DNA from: Bacteroidota bacterium
GTDB lineage: Bacteria; Bacteroidota; Ignavibacteria; Kryptoniales; JAKASW01
Assembly: GCA_021811615.1 (NCBI GenBank)
Contig: JAJZNW010000109.1
Span: 25,676-89,675 of the forward strand
Reading direction: 5' to 3'
DNA: 64,000 nt
Shown: positions 8,946 to 16,841 of the stretch, in pieces
Layout of the letters: each line of letters opens with the position of its first letter
Position numbering within the stretch: position 1 is the first letter of the stretch
Notes under the pieces: model-generated
Told to the model about the DNA's origin: nothing
Seen by the model: only the letters and a program-made list of their open reading frames with translations
Database searches by the model: none
Position numbers and translations under genes: made by a program

Positions 8946-9446
8946 ATGCAAGTTTTTTGGTACCGCAATTTTTCTGTAGCCCGGGAAAAAGACCGATGCG
9001 GGCTCGACATCTCTAACCGAAGGACGGCGGATGAAGGCCGCACCTACGATAGCCTGGAGATGCGATCGAGCGAAAGCACCTTGTCTCATCCCGCCCCCGG
9101 CCAGTATTCCGGGAAACGGATCGACGGGCGAAATTTGGGATTATTTAGTTGGCGTTTTTTCAGTAGCCTCGCACAAAGCGTACTTTCAACATCAACGATA
9201 AGCAAATCTGTCACGCTCAGTGGAAACCAAACCCACGCCAGCGTGAAGGAAAAATCGGATAGCACAGACCTGACTTACCGTAGTTTTGCTCGAATCTACG
9301 GATTCATTCAACGCACGGGGACTTTTTCCGGTAGACCAACCAAAGGGTTTCGATTGAAGCCAAGGTTAGTAGGGTCATTCAATAGTGACGCTGGTCTCTG
9401 CGAAAAGCCGAGCTTCTGTTACGCATACTCCACTCGAAGACCTTAA
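8946..9446 (+). CDS. Orphan reading frame with strong ribosome site, possibly a relic
   Basis: A 166-codon frame preceded by GAGGGAGAAGCAC, the same ribosome site used by the TonB receptors at 957 and 9583 and the epimerase at 25815. The encoded sequence is rich in Ser, Arg and Thr, has no signal peptide, transmembrane segment or recognised motif, and does not look like a folded protein family. It may be a genuine unknown gene, a leader peptide, or the retained promoter and ribosome site of a deleted receptor gene whose downstream sequence is now unrelated. I favour the last reading. Confidence 0.25.
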   Translation: MQVFWYRNFSVAREKDRCGLDISNRRTADEGRTYDSLEMRSSESTLSHPAPGQYSGKRIDGRNLGLFSWRFFSSLAQSVLSTSTISKSVTLSGNQTHASVKEKSDSTDLTYRSFARIYGFIQRTGTFSGRPTKGFRLKPRLVGSFNSDAGLCEKPSFCYAYSTRRP

Positions 9447-9582
9447 GTAATTCTGGAGCCTGCCTTCATTTTCGCATGATCCGGAGTCATGATCCGGCGC
9501 GGCGAATTGAAGATGCTCGCGTATGAAGCGTTCGAGAAGTCTCCAATAGACCGGATCTGTTTTAAAAAATAGGGAGAAGCTA

Positions 9583-12500
9583 ATGATCACAAAATCTTAC
9601 AGATTTATGAAAGAATGCGTCCTTCTTTTCGGTGTCGCGGTGCTATTTGCTGCCGCCCCGGCACTGGCCGCCGGAACGGGGACTATCCAGGGTAAGGTGC
9701 TGGATAAAGGAACCAGGGGAGCACTTCCTGGAGCCAACGTGCTGGTGAAAGGGACGAGCATCGGTGCGGCGACAGACCTCAATGGAAATTTCACAATTGG
9801 CAACGCGCCCGCAGGGGAGCAGACTCTCGTCGTGTCTTACGTCGGCTATTCATCTTTGACCGAGAAAGTCGATGTCAGGCCCAACGAGACTTCTAACCTG
9901 GTAATCTACCTCGAACCGAAGGCTGTCAAAGGAAAGACGGTCGTCGTTACCGCTCAGGCCATCGGCCAGCTGGAGACGATCAACCAACAACTCGCCTCCA
10001 ATAAGATTGCGAACTTCGTGTCCGCCGAGAAGATGAAACAACTTCCGGACATCGATCTTGCCGAGTCCATCGGCAGGTTGCCGGGCGTTTCGCTGGCAAG
10101 GTATGCCGGTCAAGGCTATGGCCTGATAATTCGGGGGCTTTCGCCTCAGTATAATAGGGTGACTGTCGAGGGAGTCTCTATGGCGCCACAGGGTGAAGGC
10201 GACAGGTCGATCGATTTGAGTTTGCTGGGGAATAACCTGATCAGCAGCGTCCAGCTTTACAAGACACTTACGCCCGATATGAATCCGGATGAACTTGGTG
10301 GTACCGCCAACCTGGGACTCGCTACCGCGCCCAAAGGGCTTCACATCGACGCGTCGGGAGACGGAGGATATAACCACGTTAGAAATACCTACAACAACTA
10401 CGATTTGTCGCTCGGCGTGAGCAACCGCTATTTCGGCGGCAAGTTCGGCGTCATGCTGAAAGGGAGTTACCAGCGGCTGCAACTTCCCTACGATGAGGCG
10501 AGTATCGGCTATTCCGGTCCGACGCATTCCTCCGGCAATGCCAGTAATCTTTTTTATATAACCACCAACTCTGCGACGCTCATTGATAATAATGTCAATC
10601 GTCAGGACTACGGAGCCAGTTTAGTACTCGATTATGAATCCAGTCTTGTCGACCTCAAACTGTTCAATCTGTATGAACAGAAGGTAGACGCAGTTACCCA
10701 GTTCAAGAATTTGTCGAACTTCGCCGGAGTGGGTTCATTCGATGATTCGGTTCTCGTCGGCACGAACAAAACAAATGAAGGTACGACCATACTCAACGCG
10801 CTGTTCAAACTCGGGGAGACTCGCCTGCCGATCACGCTCGCTTATACGACGGCAAACAACTATTCGCCTGACAATCAGACCTTTGCGATCACCGAGACCA
10901 ACGTTCCTGGACCTTCAACCTCCCAGACGATTTATGCCACCCCGCTGCCGTTGCTCAATTACATGGGCGTTCTTAATCCTAAGAATTCAAACACGCTCCT
11001 GACCGCAATGTACATGGGCCAGTCTAAGGTCCTTGATAACGACTACGAGGCGAAAGCCGATTGGGATGTCCCGCTTACTATATCCAAGGAAGTTTCAATA
11101 GGACTTAAGATCGGAGGAGATTACAAATACAGAAATCGGTCTGCCGAAGCTACGCAGATCTATCCTCTGATACAGTATGGTGCCGGAGCGACCAACAGAG
11201 CGAATCTCGTCAATCTGATACCGCAACTTCATGGAACGACGGTCAGTCAGCAATTGGGCGTCGTGGTGTACCCCTTTGTCAACACGGCTTACACTCGAAC
11301 CAACCTGCTGGGCTATCCGATAGGGCCGGGCTTCAGTCCATCGCAACTTGTAACGATGCAGGATCTTTTCTATAGTCAATATCCGAAGGCTTTCTGGCAA
11401 AATGGCCCTGCAGATTTCAGCGGTGATTATCTGGACAAAGAAAATACTGTCGCGGGCTTTGGAATGGCAACCGTCCATATCGGTAGAGCCCTGGATATCG
11501 TAGGTGGGGCTCGCTACCAGCAGGACGCAACGCAGATTAGCGCGTATCATATGGATCTTAACAGCTCAAACCAGAGCGGACTCGCGGGCCAGGTGCCGGT
11601 ATTGGTGACTGTCAAACGCCATATTCACAACTGGTTCCCCTCAGTCAATGTCATTTACAATACGGACAATGACCGGATACAAATCCGTGGAGCCGCTTAC
11701 AAGAGTGCCTCCTTGCCCAGCTTCGGTCAGATATCTCCTCTGGTCGAGCTTAACATCGGCTATGTGTCTGCACTCAATAACCCGTTCCTGTCTGAAGCCA
11801 CGGCGTGGAATTATGATGTCGGGGCGTCGTACAGGGACACGTACCTGGGCCTTTTCACGATCGACGGTTTCTATAAAGACATCAGCAACCTGGTGTATGG
11901 CGTCAGCTACATGCCGTTTGTCTCTCTCGGAAGCCTGCACGTTATTACTGAGGCCCCGGCTGAAGTGCTGAATAGACTTCCTTCACTCGCCTATTTCGAT
12001 ACAAGCTACGTTAAGGCGACTACAGCCATGAATGCGACCGTAGGTATACCTATCAATGAGACGAACGATGCTTACCTGAGAGGCCTGGAGCTGTCATGGC
12101 AGACCCGCTTCTGGTACCTGCCGGGAGTGCTCAGCGGTTTGATTCTGGACCTGAACTATACGGTGATGAGTTCAAACGAATGGTATCCATGGTTCGGATT
12201 CTATACGGGAGGTACTTTCGCAAGGCCGGTAGACACGCTTCGATATCAGACGACTGAGGGGCCGATATTGAACCAGCCCAAAGCCATATACAATGCAGTG
12301 TTGGGATGGGACTACAAAGGCTTCAGTGCGCGGTTCTCGGCTCAGTTGCAGGGCAATGTCCTCGAATACGTTGATACGAGATTCAATCTGCAGAACACCT
12401 ATTACGGCGACGTGTTTTTGCTGGACGTGGCCTTGAAGCAGCGGATCAATAGTTTATTATCCATCTACGCTAACGCTACGAACTTAACCAACCACAGCGA

Positions 12501-12624
12501 TCAGTATTATTTCCAGCATCCATCGTACACCAGCGGCAGCAATATCTACCCGGCAGGGCAGCTGCCAACCGATCAACAGTTGTACGGGTGGATTCTACAG
12601 TTAGGCCTCTCATTCAATTATTGA
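9583..12624 (+). CDS. TonB-dependent receptor, paralogue in the second cassette
   Basis: Outer-membrane TonB-dependent transporter of 1013 residues. A signal peptide ends near ALAAG, and residues 32-110 form a carboxypeptidase-regulatory-like domain (ALPGANVLVKGT, VSYVGYSS). The plug carries AESIGRLPGVSLAR and LIIRGLSPQYNRV, and the barrel ends in a terminal aromatic (LSFNY), typical for outer-membrane assembly. The N-terminal 250 residues are closely similar to the receptor at 957, while the barrels diverge, suggesting a different ligand. Ribosome site AGGGAGAAG fixes the start. It is followed by two hairpins and then the beta-helix gene at 12788. Substrate specificity is unknown; an oligosaccharide is inferred from context. 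Confidence 0.93.
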   Translation: MITKSYRFMKECVLLFGVAVLFAAAPALAAGTGTIQGKVLDKGTRGALPGANVLVKGTSIGAATDLNGNFTIGNAPAGEQTLVVSYVGYSSLTEKVDVRPNETSNLVIYLEPKAVKGKTVVVTAQAIGQLETINQQLASNKIANFVSAEKMKQLPDIDLAESIGRLPGVSLARYAGQGYGLIIRGLSPQYNRVTVEGVSMAPQGEGDRSIDLSLLGNNLISSVQLYKTLTPDMNPDELGGTANLGLATAPKGLHIDASGDGGYNHVRNTYNNYDLSLGVSNRYFGGKFGVMLKGSYQRLQLPYDEASIGYSGPTHSSGNASNLFYITTNSATLIDNNVNRQDYGASLVLDYESSLVDLKLFNLYEQKVDAVTQFKNLSNFAGVGSFDDSVLVGTNKTNEGTTILNALFKLGETRLPITLAYTTANNYSPDNQTFAITETNVPGPSTSQTIYATPLPLLNYMGVLNPKNSNTLLTAMYMGQSKVLDNDYEAKADWDVPLTISKEVSIGLKIGGDYKYRNRSAEATQIYPLIQYGAGATNRANLVNLIPQLHGTTVSQQLGVVVYPFVNTAYTRTNLLGYPIGPGFSPSQLVTMQDLFYSQYPKAFWQNGPADFSGDYLDKENTVAGFGMATVHIGRALDIVGGARYQQDATQISAYHMDLNSSNQSGLAGQVPVLVTVKRHIHNWFPSVNVIYNTDNDRIQIRGAAYKSASLPSFGQISPLVELNIGYVSALNNPFLSEATAWNYDVGASYRDTYLGLFTIDGFYKDISNLVYGVSYMPFVSLGSLHVITEAPAEVLNRLPSLAYFDTSYVKATTAMNATVGIPINETNDAYLRGLELSWQTRFWYLPGVLSGLILDLNYTVMSSNEWYPWFGFYTGGTFARPVDTLRYQTTEGPILNQPKAIYNAVLGWDYKGFSARFSAQLQGNVLEYVDTRFNLQNTYYGDVFLLDVALKQRINSLLSIYANATNLTNHSDQYYFQHPSYTSGSNIYPAGQLPTDQQLYGWILQLGLSFNY

Positions 12625-12686
12625 CAAGAGATGTCGGATACAAAAATTGAAGCGAGAAACGGAATACCTGTACGTGATAAATGGGA

Positions 12687-12706
12687 GCCGCGCTTTGACG
12701 CGCGGC
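12687..12706 (+). terminator. GC-rich hairpin between receptor and beta-helix gene
   Basis: GCCGCGC (12687-12693) pairs with GCGCGGC (12700-12706) around a 6-base loop. It lies 62 bases after the receptor stop and is followed by CCCTTATT, so it may attenuate read-through or protect the upstream message. Confidence 0.45.
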
Positions 12707-12723
12707 CCCTTATTGCAAAACTG

Positions 12724-12751
12724 TGTCCTGGAGTTGTTCCAGGACAATTTT
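12724..12751 (+). terminator. Second hairpin with short T-tract before the beta-helix gene
   Basis: TGTCCTGGA (12724-12732) and TCCAGGACA (12738-12746) form a perfect 9-bp stem with a 5-base loop, followed by ATTTT. It looks like a leaky intrinsic terminator. Together with the hairpin just upstream it would set unequal expression of the receptor and the gene at 12788. Confidence 0.55.
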
Positions 12752-12787
12752 CACACCAACACAACTCAAAAAACTTAAGGAGAAGTC

Positions 12788-14818
12788 ATGAAAGGAAAGA
12801 TGCTACTGATCTTACTTTTGGGAATGGCAATGGCCGGTTACGCCAATGCCGGAACCAGATTTCATTTCGGTAAGGTCAACGCAACGGGAATAACGGCGCC
12901 TGCAAGCCAGGATACGATATTTATCCCGGGAGATTCGCTGAACGGCACGACCAATAACGGTCTGCTTGAAGCGACCATCAACGGCGATACCACCACGTCT
13001 GGAGCCCGCGTCAATCCCAACCGTGTTTACGCACTCTACGAGGGTCAGATATACTACCAGTTCGCAATTCTCCAGGTGACGGATCCGAACGGCACCCTGT
13101 CGATCGTCGGCGTCCCGAATCCAAAAGATCCGAGCGCAACTGAAAAACCTATGATACTCATGGTCCCGACTTCGGGCGTGGATCTCAACGCGAACCAGGT
13201 GTACGGAAGCGTCAATATCGACAATGTCTACTGGAGCGCAATGCAGCTCGACGGCTACAGGAATTGGGATTTGTTCCAGCTCGGTACGATGAATCAGCTG
13301 CCCCAAAGACTCACAGTCAACAACTGCGTCTTTGAGTTTGCCTACGGCTCTCTTTTCACCGCGAATGTCTCGTACATCGGCGGCTGGCCTTACGGCGCGA
13401 GCTTCTTCATAAAGAACTCGTACTTCAGAAACCTGATGGATGCCAGCCAGTGGTGGAGCTCAAGGGTGATCTCCTGCAAGGAACCAACGGATACGCTGTG
13501 GATCGAAAACAGTACATTCACTACTGGCGGTCTTCTCTTCCTGCAACAGAACGAGCTGACAGATTTCACCTACATCAATCATAACACCATCGTGAACAAC
13601 AGGAAGTATTGGCTGCTTTCCCCGTACAGACATGTTGCATATATCGCGAACAACATCTTCATCAACCAGAACTGGGTCGGTGAGGATACGAACGTGACGA
13701 ACAGCGGCCAGGATCCCGACAAGGCGTATATGAGTACGATCAATATCGATACGCTCAATTCTCCCTGGCAACTTCAGCATAATGGGCTCGTGGTCAATCC
13801 GCAGTACATGATCAACGGCGATACCACGAACGTTTCCTCGGCTCTGGCGCTCAACAAGCTCAAGATTTTCGTCGCTGACAATATCAATTACTACAGCCCG
13901 TCGCTTATCAGTGGCTACTACAATTCATCGACCTATGAGCTTGCGACGAATCCCCGTACGGGAGCCGCTTTCAACGCTCTTCCGTCATACCTGACATGGG
14001 CGGGCGATACTCTTACCCCGTTCCCGATCCACAACGTGCCCGGCATGTGGATGAACTCCCGTACGCAGGCTCTCTTCAAGGCTTATTCACCGGCGAACGG
14101 CGGCGGCTTCGTCGAGTACCACGATAGCACCGAAGATCCCGGCACGAAAACCCCCGGTATCCAGGATCCTTCTGTAGTCGTACCCCTGATGGCAGAGTGG
14201 AACCAGAATCAGTGGGGCGATCCGAGATTTGCGACGTCTCCTAATATCACAGGTTCTCCATACATTTACGGCGACTATACAGCCACAACTGTTCCAGGAC
14301 TTGTGAACGGCGTGCCCAGCGACACTATTACTCAGACAGATCCCGGTGTTCAGGTCGGAATCACGAACTTCTGGGACTTCACTGAGAACTTCGGCCAGTC
14401 GAGCCATATCTCGGACATCGATGGTTATCCGATCGGCTCGCTTATCTGGAGCAAAACTGCGATGGCGAATTATAACCCCGCGATGGCGTTGCAGGATGTT
14501 GAGAACAAGTACCAGAGCCTCACGCCTGTACTGTCCCGCCCGACAGTCGCGAATTCTTTTGCGCTTTCGCAAAACTATCCCAATCCTTTCAACCCGACTA
14601 CGCAGATCGCCTATTCGGTACCGGAGAAAGGCGCGAATGTGACCCTGGCAGTCTACAACGTCCTCGGCGAGAAGGTCGCCACTCTCTTTGAGGGTCACCA
14701 GGCCGGCGGCGAGCATTTTGCTACCTTCAACGGCGCGAGACTGGCCAGCGGCGTCTACTTCTACCGCCTGCAGGCCGGCTCCGTCAACATCACTAAGAAG
14801 ATGATGATGATCAAGTAA
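12788..14818 (+). CDS. Secreted beta-helix protein with T9SS sorting domain
   Basis: Predicted surface or secreted protein of 676 residues. The signal peptide (about 1-22, ending YANAG) is followed by a right-handed beta-helix-like region (about 80-340). Its rungs include RLTVNNCVFEFAYG, LWIENSTFTTGG and VAYIANNIFINQ, which echo the larger protein at 4070 (for example the NNxFINQ wording). The final 85 or so residues are a T9SS type-A sorting domain with NYPNPFNPTT and YNVLGEKVATL. Unlike its paralogue it lacks the two CBM6/35-like sandwiches. The start has a strong AAGGAGAAG ribosome site. No catalytic residues are evident; a glycan-binding partner for the adjacent receptor is inference. Confidence 0.85.
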   Translation: MKGKMLLILLLGMAMAGYANAGTRFHFGKVNATGITAPASQDTIFIPGDSLNGTTNNGLLEATINGDTTTSGARVNPNRVYALYEGQIYYQFAILQVTDPNGTLSIVGVPNPKDPSATEKPMILMVPTSGVDLNANQVYGSVNIDNVYWSAMQLDGYRNWDLFQLGTMNQLPQRLTVNNCVFEFAYGSLFTANVSYIGGWPYGASFFIKNSYFRNLMDASQWWSSRVISCKEPTDTLWIENSTFTTGGLLFLQQNELTDFTYINHNTIVNNRKYWLLSPYRHVAYIANNIFINQNWVGEDTNVTNSGQDPDKAYMSTINIDTLNSPWQLQHNGLVVNPQYMINGDTTNVSSALALNKLKIFVADNINYYSPSLISGYYNSSTYELATNPRTGAAFNALPSYLTWAGDTLTPFPIHNVPGMWMNSRTQALFKAYSPANGGGFVEYHDSTEDPGTKTPGIQDPSVVVPLMAEWNQNQWGDPRFATSPNITGSPYIYGDYTATTVPGLVNGVPSDTITQTDPGVQVGITNFWDFTENFGQSSHISDIDGYPIGSLIWSKTAMANYNPAMALQDVENKYQSLTPVLSRPTVANSFALSQNYPNPFNPTTQIAYSVPEKGANVTLAVYNVLGEKVATLFEGHQAGGEHFATFNGARLASGVYFYRLQAGSVNITKKMMMIK

Positions 14819-15171
14819 TCGGCTTGAAACTTCATTCCCTTACTGTCTCTTTCATTTGAGAGACGGGAGAGAAAAGTGATTTGATAAAACTGGGAGATGG
14901 ATATTATCTCCCAGTTTTATTATTAAGGTATCGTGGTATTACTCCGCATAAACCACTTTGGCATGTCCCGGTCGAGCAACTATCCGGCAGCCTGTCGGCC
15001 TTCCCTCCAAGCCCAATCGACAGATCGGGAAGACTCCCGTGATACTTGATTGCAGCCGGATTCCGGGAGATTCGTTCCGTTTCATTTTTTTGGTGCGGGT
15101 GAACCCGGAGGATTGTTCCGGCAATCCGGGTAGTCAGAATTTTTCCTTATTTAGATTGAAGGTGTGTTTTT
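14819..15171. other. Intergenic region with terminator
   Basis: About 350 bases between the second beta-helix gene and its thioredoxin-like neighbour. The only supported element is the strong terminator at 14886-14923, so the gene at 15172 probably has its own promoter, which I cannot place with confidence. Confidence 0.5.
14886..14923 (+). terminator. Strong intrinsic terminator
   Basis: AAAACTGGGAGAT (14886-14898) pairs perfectly with ATCTCCCAGTTTT (14906-14918) around a 7-base loop, and the right arm runs into TTTTATTATT. It is symmetrical enough to work in both directions. It ends the receptor and beta-helix message. Confidence 0.85.
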
Positions 15172-16803
15172 ATGATCAAAAGGTTCTTTGGTGTTCTGTT
15201 CATCGCCGGCATCGTTTCGACTTCCTCGCTGGCACGGACGGTTGTCTATGGCAGAGTCAGCGGCACGGACGGTAAACCAATTCCGGCTGCAAATGTATTT
15301 CTGTGCCATCCGGGCGATGACCATCCCGTTAGGAGCTTCACGGTTCGCAAGGACGGCGGCTACGAGGTAGACATTCCTTCGCCGGGAATTTGGCTGCTCC
15401 GTTTTACAGGGATATTCCACCGCGAGTATCCGATCGCCATCTACGCAATCAACGGGGCCCGGTCACGCCTAAACGTTAGTTTGCGGACCTATAACTACGG
15501 AGGCGTCTTTACTCCGGCGGTCATTGGGAATTTCAACGGCTGGTCCGTATCGAAGAGGATACCTTTCAAAAAGGGACCTGACGGCATTTACTTCGCCACC
15601 GTACCGTGCAGTTCGGATACACTCGTTTACCGGTTGGTGAACGTAAGGTCCGGCGGGGAAGTCGAGGGTACCGACGCCGCAGGGTATGTTCCCAATGGGA
15701 TGGAGAATTACAACTCCTTCCTCATCGCACGCAAGAGTGAGGTCAGAGTAGAGTTTGATCCCAACCGCCTTCCCTATTCAAAAAAGCCTACCGCTTTCGA
15801 GTTTGCCAACTCAGGCTCGTTCGAAGCAAGATTCGCTCGTGCGTACGCTGGGTTCGAGGCTGCAAAGCAGGATTCCAGAGCGTCTTTTTTCAAAAGCGTG
15901 GTGAACCACCGTATGATGGGTCATAAGTTCGACTATCGTCCATATATAGATAGAGTGGAGTCTATGCTGCACGGAGAACGCAACAGACTGGTCCGTCAGG
16001 CGCTTGAGCTCAGCTATTTCTCAATCAGCTACATCAGCACCAACGGCGATTATGTGAAACCGAAGTTGTGCCAGCTTCTACTGACGAGCATTCCTCCCGA
16101 CTCCCCGGTGTGGTCGCTTCGACCTTCCTCTATTTCGGAGGCCATAGATTTCTCCGGCTATCCCATGTACAAGAGAATGGACTATATTCGGGAAGTGTTG
16201 AATACTAATCCTGTCTCCCAGACCAAGATCACTCTCCTCGCAAATCGAATCCTCATCATGTCCCGCTCGTTGAATCCCGGCGAGATGATTCCATATCTGT
16301 CGATGCTCGTCGATCAATACGGCGATTCGCCTGAAGCGATTGCCGATGCCAGGGCCTATTCAAAATACATCCAGCCGAAGGATGGTAAGCCCGCTCCTCA
16401 GTTCTCCATAAATTCGTATCCCGACACATCCTCGCACATAACGAATAATCTCTTCAATGGGAAGTACTGTCTGCTCTACTTTTGGTCGCCGTCCAACCGG
16501 AGTTCAATTGAGGAAACCGAACGCCTTCAAAGGCTTCAGGAGAAACTTGGGGACGAAAAGATCGCGATGGTGAGCGTTGCTTTGAATTTTCCTTCCAAAT
16601 CCAGGAAGAAGCGCGTGGTACCCGGGAAGATTCTTCGCTATAACGCCGAGGTTCAGAACGGTTTCAACAACAAGATTTGCGAAGATTACGAAGTATACTC
16701 TCTTCCCAAGCTTGTGCTTATCGGCCCGACGGGAAATGTCGTGGCCTCAGGCTGGGAGCTTCATGGAAACAGGCTCGACACACTATTGAGGAGCCTGCGC
16801 TGA
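15172..16803 (+). CDS. Exported protein with CBM48-like and cysteine-less thioredoxin-like domains (paralogue)
   Basis: Paralogue of the protein at 6846, 543 residues, closing the second cassette. A clear signal peptide covers about 1-21 (ending SLART). Residues 23-105 form a carboxypeptidase-regulatory-like sandwich with PIPAANVFL. Residues 112-205 form an early-set/CBM48-like domain with VIGNFNGW. A helical middle follows, and a thioredoxin-like C-domain starts near 395. The active-site loop reads W438-S-P-S-N-R-S-S, so the CxxC positions (442-445) are N-R-S-S. A late CEDYEVYSLPKLVLI segment keeps the cis-proline area. Ribosome site GAAGGTG. The consistent loss of cysteines in both copies argues for a selected non-redox function. 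Confidence 0.75.
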   Translation: MIKRFFGVLFIAGIVSTSSLARTVVYGRVSGTDGKPIPAANVFLCHPGDDHPVRSFTVRKDGGYEVDIPSPGIWLLRFTGIFHREYPIAIYAINGARSRLNVSLRTYNYGGVFTPAVIGNFNGWSVSKRIPFKKGPDGIYFATVPCSSDTLVYRLVNVRSGGEVEGTDAAGYVPNGMENYNSFLIARKSEVRVEFDPNRLPYSKKPTAFEFANSGSFEARFARAYAGFEAAKQDSRASFFKSVVNHRMMGHKFDYRPYIDRVESMLHGERNRLVRQALELSYFSISYISTNGDYVKPKLCQLLLTSIPPDSPVWSLRPSSISEAIDFSGYPMYKRMDYIREVLNTNPVSQTKITLLANRILIMSRSLNPGEMIPYLSMLVDQYGDSPEAIADARAYSKYIQPKDGKPAPQFSINSYPDTSSHITNNLFNGKYCLLYFWSPSNRSSIEETERLQRLQEKLGDEKIAMVSVALNFPSKSRKKRVVPGKILRYNAEVQNGFNNKICEDYEVYSLPKLVLIGPTGNVVASGWELHGNRLDTLLRSLR

Positions 16804-16841
16804 AGATAATCGTTCACCTCGAAACTAAACTGGACTGAACT

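Larger units (their letters stand above)
8634..9582. other. Long intercassette region with promoter and orphan reading frame
   Basis: About 950 bases separate the first cassette from the second receptor. It holds a textbook promoter (8835-8863) and an orphan frame with a strong ribosome site (8946-9446). A 9-base direct repeat ATGATCCGG occurs near 9477 and 9488. Two overlapping frames on opposite strands in the middle show no family resemblance. Nothing else is recognised. Confidence 0.5.

Noticed and set aside
8543..9043. Minus-strand 166-codon frame in the intercassette region
   Set aside because: Runs over the thioredoxin-tail scar, the consensus promoter and the orphan frame; no family resemblance.
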